A stretch of DNA of 7,056 nucleotides, from positions 1 through 7,056 of the forward strand of contig CATWUX010000121.1 of assembly GCA_958354085.1 (NCBI GenBank). Reading direction: 5' to 3'. The notes beneath the pieces were generated by a model. The model ran no database searches. It saw nothing but the letters and a program-made list of their open reading frames with translations, and was not told the DNA's origin. Both the position numbers and the translations under genes were made by a program. Positions 4,497 through 7,056 of the stretch are shown here, in pieces (position 1 is the stretch's first letter; every line of letters begins with the position of its first letter). Source of the stretch: an uncultured Oscillospiraceae bacterium (GTDB lineage Bacteria; Bacillota; Clostridia; Oscillospirales; Acutalibacteraceae).

Positions 4497-6545
4497 CTAC
4501 GGCAGCAGTTCACCCTCCGGTGTGGGCGCCAAGCCGGCCGATTTGGCTGCAAAATACGCATCGAACACCTTACGTGCCACCTGACCGGAAGCGGCGGACG
4601 TGCCGTTTTCCATCAGCACAGCGATCGCGATTTCCGGATTATCGACAGGGGCGTACCCGATAAAGGCGCCGTGATCCGAGGCACCCTCCACACCGGTCTG
4701 CGCCGTACCGGTCTTGGTCGCCACGGTATAGTCAATGCCGCGGAAGTAGGAAACCGCCGTACCGCGCTTAGGCCCGTCCTCCATCGCCTGCTGGATCGTC
4801 CGGATCGTGGTTTCATCCATCGGCACGGTCGCCGCGATCTCCGGTTCCACCAGCGTTTCGCTCGTACCATCGTAGCTGCGGATGCTGTGTACAAAATGAG
4901 TCTTGTAGCGCACGCCGCCGTTGGCAATGGTCATGGCCGCCGCCGCCAGCTGAATCGGCGTAAACTGATTATCCGACTGCCCGATAGCCGCCTGAATCGT
5001 ATCGCCGGGATTCCATGTTCCGCCCATTTGCGTGCGGTAGGCGGGGCCGGCTAAAATACCGCTGGCTTCTCCGATCTCCACTCCGGTTTTCTGCCCAAGG
5101 CCAAACAGCGTGGAATAGCGGTTCATGCGGTCAATGCCCAGCAAGCGGCCGGTTTCAAAGAAAAATACATTGCAGGAATCGTACAGCGCGCGGCTCACGT
5201 TCAATGATCCATGGCGATGCATACACGCCGGGCGGTAGCTTGGCGCGTAATATTCGTAATAATAATTGCAGAAAAACGTGGTGGTGGGCGTGATGACGCC
5301 TTCCATCAATCCGGCGGTTGCGATGATCGGCTTCATGACGGAGCCGCAAACGAACGCGCCGTTAAGTGCCCGGTTAAACAACGGTTTTTCCGGGTCGGTT
5401 ACCAGTTTTTCATAATCGGCATTGTAGGTGGACAGGTCGAAAAACGGCCAGCTGGCACACGCCAGCACCCCGCCGGTTTTCACATCCAGCACGACTACCG
5501 AACCGCTTTTGACATCGCCGCCTTTTTTAGGAGTTGTAATAGTGCGCAGCTGTGCGATTTTTTCCGCCAGCGCGTTCTGGCAGGCGTCCTGCAGCTGAGC
5601 ATCCAGCGTGAGGATCACCGAACTGCCCGGAACCGGCGTTTTGCTTTCGTATTCCTCCAGAATATTGCCTTTGGCATCCTTGATGAGCGTACGGGTACCG
5701 GTGGTACCGCGCAGCACGCTTTCCATCGCGGATTCAATGCCGCTTTTCCCCACGGTATCGTTCATCGCGTAGCCTTTATCCTTCAGCTCCGCGTACTCTT
5801 CTTCATAGATCGGGCCGATGGTGCCAATAATATGCGGCGCGATGCTGCCGCTCACATATTCACGGATGGGCGTCGTCTGCACATCCACGCCCGGATAAAT
5901 CCGGTTGTTCTCCTTGATAACGTATACGGTCTCTTTGGATACGCCGGTAGCGAACGTGTAGGGATTGCTCGTTGAAAACTCGCGCAGCTGCATTTCATAC
6001 TGCACGCCGACAATAGTCCGCTGTTCCTCCGGCGTATAGTTGGCCACGCCGTATGCTTCCACCAGCTTGTCCATACAGTTTTCCGCCGTTGCGTATTCCG
6101 CCAGACGATACTTGGATTTGAGGTTGGCCACGCTTGAGGGACGTTCCTCGTCAAAGGTATACGGCTGTGTGCGGCTGATGGGCAGGCTGTCGTTCCAGGT
6201 TTCGCCCGCCTCAGTCAGCAGCTTCGTCAGCCCAAGGATGATGTCGCTTTGCTGCGCCAGCTGTTCTTCATCCGTTCCGCGCGGGAAATAGTTTTGATCC
6301 AGCACCACAGAATAGCTGGTGCGATTGACGACCATAGGACGCATATACCGGTCGAGGATTTCCCCGCGTGAAGCCGCGATACTGATATTGGTTGAGGTGC
6401 TTTTGAGCGCCTGTGCGGCATAATAGTCCCCTTCCACGATCTGAATCTGGAACAGGCGCATGGCATACAACCCCAGCACAATCGCCACGATGCTGACCAG
6501 CGCGATGGCACGCACTTTAGAGGTGCGATTGCCCGTATTTTCCAA
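4497..6545 (-). CDS. mrdA: Penicillin-binding protein 2, class B transpeptidase of the elongation machinery
   Basis: Cross-links peptidoglycan side chains during lateral wall growth, anchored in the membrane with its catalytic domain outside, normally paired with the SEDS glycosyltransferase RodA. 682 residues. Seen: one N-terminal transmembrane segment (about 12-29), the dimerisation-domain block SRGEILDRYMRPMVVN (59-74), a long linker domain, then the transpeptidase with SVMK (catalytic Ser402, Lys405), SCN (457-459) and KTGTAQTG (611-618). The serine motif reads CGSVMKP where PGSxxKP is usual. C426 and C441 flank the NYYYEYYAPSYRPA loop. The start is TTG at 6545, supported by AAGGAGG at 7-base spacing; the next Met (29) would destroy the membrane anchor. 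It lies 61 bases after mreD, consistent with one mre operon. rodA is not present in the window. Confidence 0.96.
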   Translation of the reverse strand: MENTGNRTSKVRAIALVSIVAIVLGLYAMRLFQIQIVEGDYYAAQALKSTSTNISIAASRGEILDRYMRPMVVNRTSYSVVLDQNYFPRGTDEEQLAQQSDIILGLTKLLTEAGETWNDSLPISRTQPYTFDEERPSSVANLKSKYRLAEYATAENCMDKLVEAYGVANYTPEEQRTIVGVQYEMQLREFSTSNPYTFATGVSKETVYVIKENNRIYPGVDVQTTPIREYVSGSIAPHIIGTIGPIYEEEYAELKDKGYAMNDTVGKSGIESAMESVLRGTTGTRTLIKDAKGNILEEYESKTPVPGSSVILTLDAQLQDACQNALAEKIAQLRTITTPKKGGDVKSGSVVVLDVKTGGVLACASWPFFDLSTYNADYEKLVTDPEKPLFNRALNGAFVCGSVMKPIIATAGLMEGVITPTTTFFCNYYYEYYAPSYRPACMHRHGSLNVSRALYDSCNVFFFETGRLLGIDRMNRYSTLFGLGQKTGVEIGEASGILAGPAYRTQMGGTWNPGDTIQAAIGQSDNQFTPIQLAAAAMTIANGGVRYKTHFVHSIRSYDGTSETLVEPEIAATVPMDETTIRTIQQAMEDGPKRGTAVSYFRGIDYTVATKTGTAQTGVEGASDHGAFIGYAPVDNPEIAIAVLMENGTSAASGQVARKVFDAYFAAKSAGLAPTPEGELLP

Positions 6546-6552
6546 TGGAAAT

Positions 6553-6559
6553 CCTCCTT
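6553..6559 (-). promoter_or_regulatory. Strong ribosome binding site for the TTG start of PBP2
   Basis: AAGGAGG on the minus strand with 7 bases to the TTG at 6545-6543. No ATG or GTG in frame lies at a usable distance, so the rare TTG start is well supported. Confidence 0.85.
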
Positions 6560-6606
6560 TCCGCCGAAACGGCTCACTCGAAGTGTTCCGCTTCTTAAAG
6601 CATATT

Positions 6607-7056
6607 CTATTCCCGCGTCTTCAGTACCCGCGCAATCCCCAGTGTAGCGCCATAGATGAGCGGTGAAATGAGCAGCGTATACAGTTCGGCGGGCAGCGTC
6701 AGGCGCAGCAGCACCCACAGCGGCTCCTCGTTCCCCCACAGGGCATAGCAAAAAAACCAATCCGCCAGCCCATGAATCAATACGACGACTGTCATCAACA
6801 ACATGGCGGACAATAAATTGTTGCGGATCAGAAGCCGCACCAGCAGGCCGCACGCACAGCCGATTACAAGCAGCAGCAGTGCCGTAAACCCAAACAGGCG
6901 GTCGCTGAACAGATCCCACAGCAAACCGGCCGCCACACCGATGGCGCCGCCCCCGACCGGGCCGACAAACATTGCCACGCATACAACCAGAGGGATCAGC
7001 GGCAGCGGCCGCACGCCGCCGATGGCGGGCAGCAGCCGCGGCGTCATTTGCAGCAA
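6607..7056 (-). CDS. mreD: Rod-shape-determining membrane protein MreD, C-terminal 149 residues (5' end outside window)
   Basis: Polytopic membrane protein that works with MreB, MreC, RodA and PBP2 in the lateral-wall elongation complex. The frame is open to the window edge and ends at TAG (6609-6607); full proteins are about 165-175 residues, so roughly 20-25 N-terminal residues are missing. Seen: a string of hydrophobic segments (about 19-50, 58-76, 82-97, 116-142) broken by short polar loops, with the MreD-like GPVGGGAIGVAAGLLWDLFSD stretch (32-52, the GxxxGxxxGLLxD pattern) and FGFTALLLLVIG just after it. The C terminus is basic (ARVLKTRE). It is placed just upstream of PBP2, as expected. 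The TTG at the window edge is not taken as the start. Confidence 0.9.
   Translation of the reverse strand: MLQMTPRLLPAIGGVRPLPLIPLVVCVAMFVGPVGGGAIGVAAGLLWDLFSDRLFGFTALLLLVIGCACGLLVRLLIRNNLLSAMLLMTVVVLIHGLADWFFCYALWGNEEPLWVLLRLTLPAELYTLLISPLIYGATLGIARVLKTRE

Overview
The window reads as a chromosomal stretch from a fairly GC-rich Firmicute (Bacillota), most likely a clostridial anaerobe of the Oscillospirales / Ruminococcaceae type. This is inferred from the gene order (mreD-PBP2-minD-mgsA, and hisS-aspS side by side), from strong AGGAGG-type ribosome binding sites, and from protein sequences that resemble clostridial versions of each family. All seven supported genes lie on the minus strand, so transcription runs from high to low coordinates. 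Nothing in the window looks like a mobile element, CRISPR array, tRNA or rRNA.

In transcription order there are three blocks. (1) Cell-elongation block, 7056-4497: the C-terminal part of mreD (5' end outside the window) and a class B penicillin-binding protein 2 with a TTG start. A 255-base gap follows. It holds a structured 3' end for the PBP2 message and then a good sigma-A-type promoter. (2) minD block, 4343-2456: promoter, minD, mgsA (methylglyoxal synthase) and a small unrecognised lipoprotein, closed by a 13-bp perfect stem-loop that is probably an intrinsic terminator. (3) Aminoacyl-tRNA synthetase block, 2440-1: a structured leader, hisS, and the first 321 codons of aspS, which runs off the window.

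The first two blocks resemble the clostridial mre-pbp-min-rodA-mgsA cluster reduced to a few members: minC, minE and rodA are not between or beside the genes seen here. MreD and PBP2 belong to the lateral-wall elongation machinery and MinD to division-site placement. MgsA makes methylglyoxal from dihydroxyacetone phosphate and has no obvious mechanistic link to them beyond shared transcription.

Points most worth a second look: a hisS leader that can fold in two mutually exclusive ways, one freeing and one masking the Shine-Dalgarno sequence, with no T-box motif; an Asp-to-Asn change at a position described as catalytic in MgsA; a MinD that stops at an amber codon just where the membrane-targeting helix should begin; and an orphan cysteine-rich lipoprotein. 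No wholly new multi-gene system is evident; the rest is ordinary core genome.
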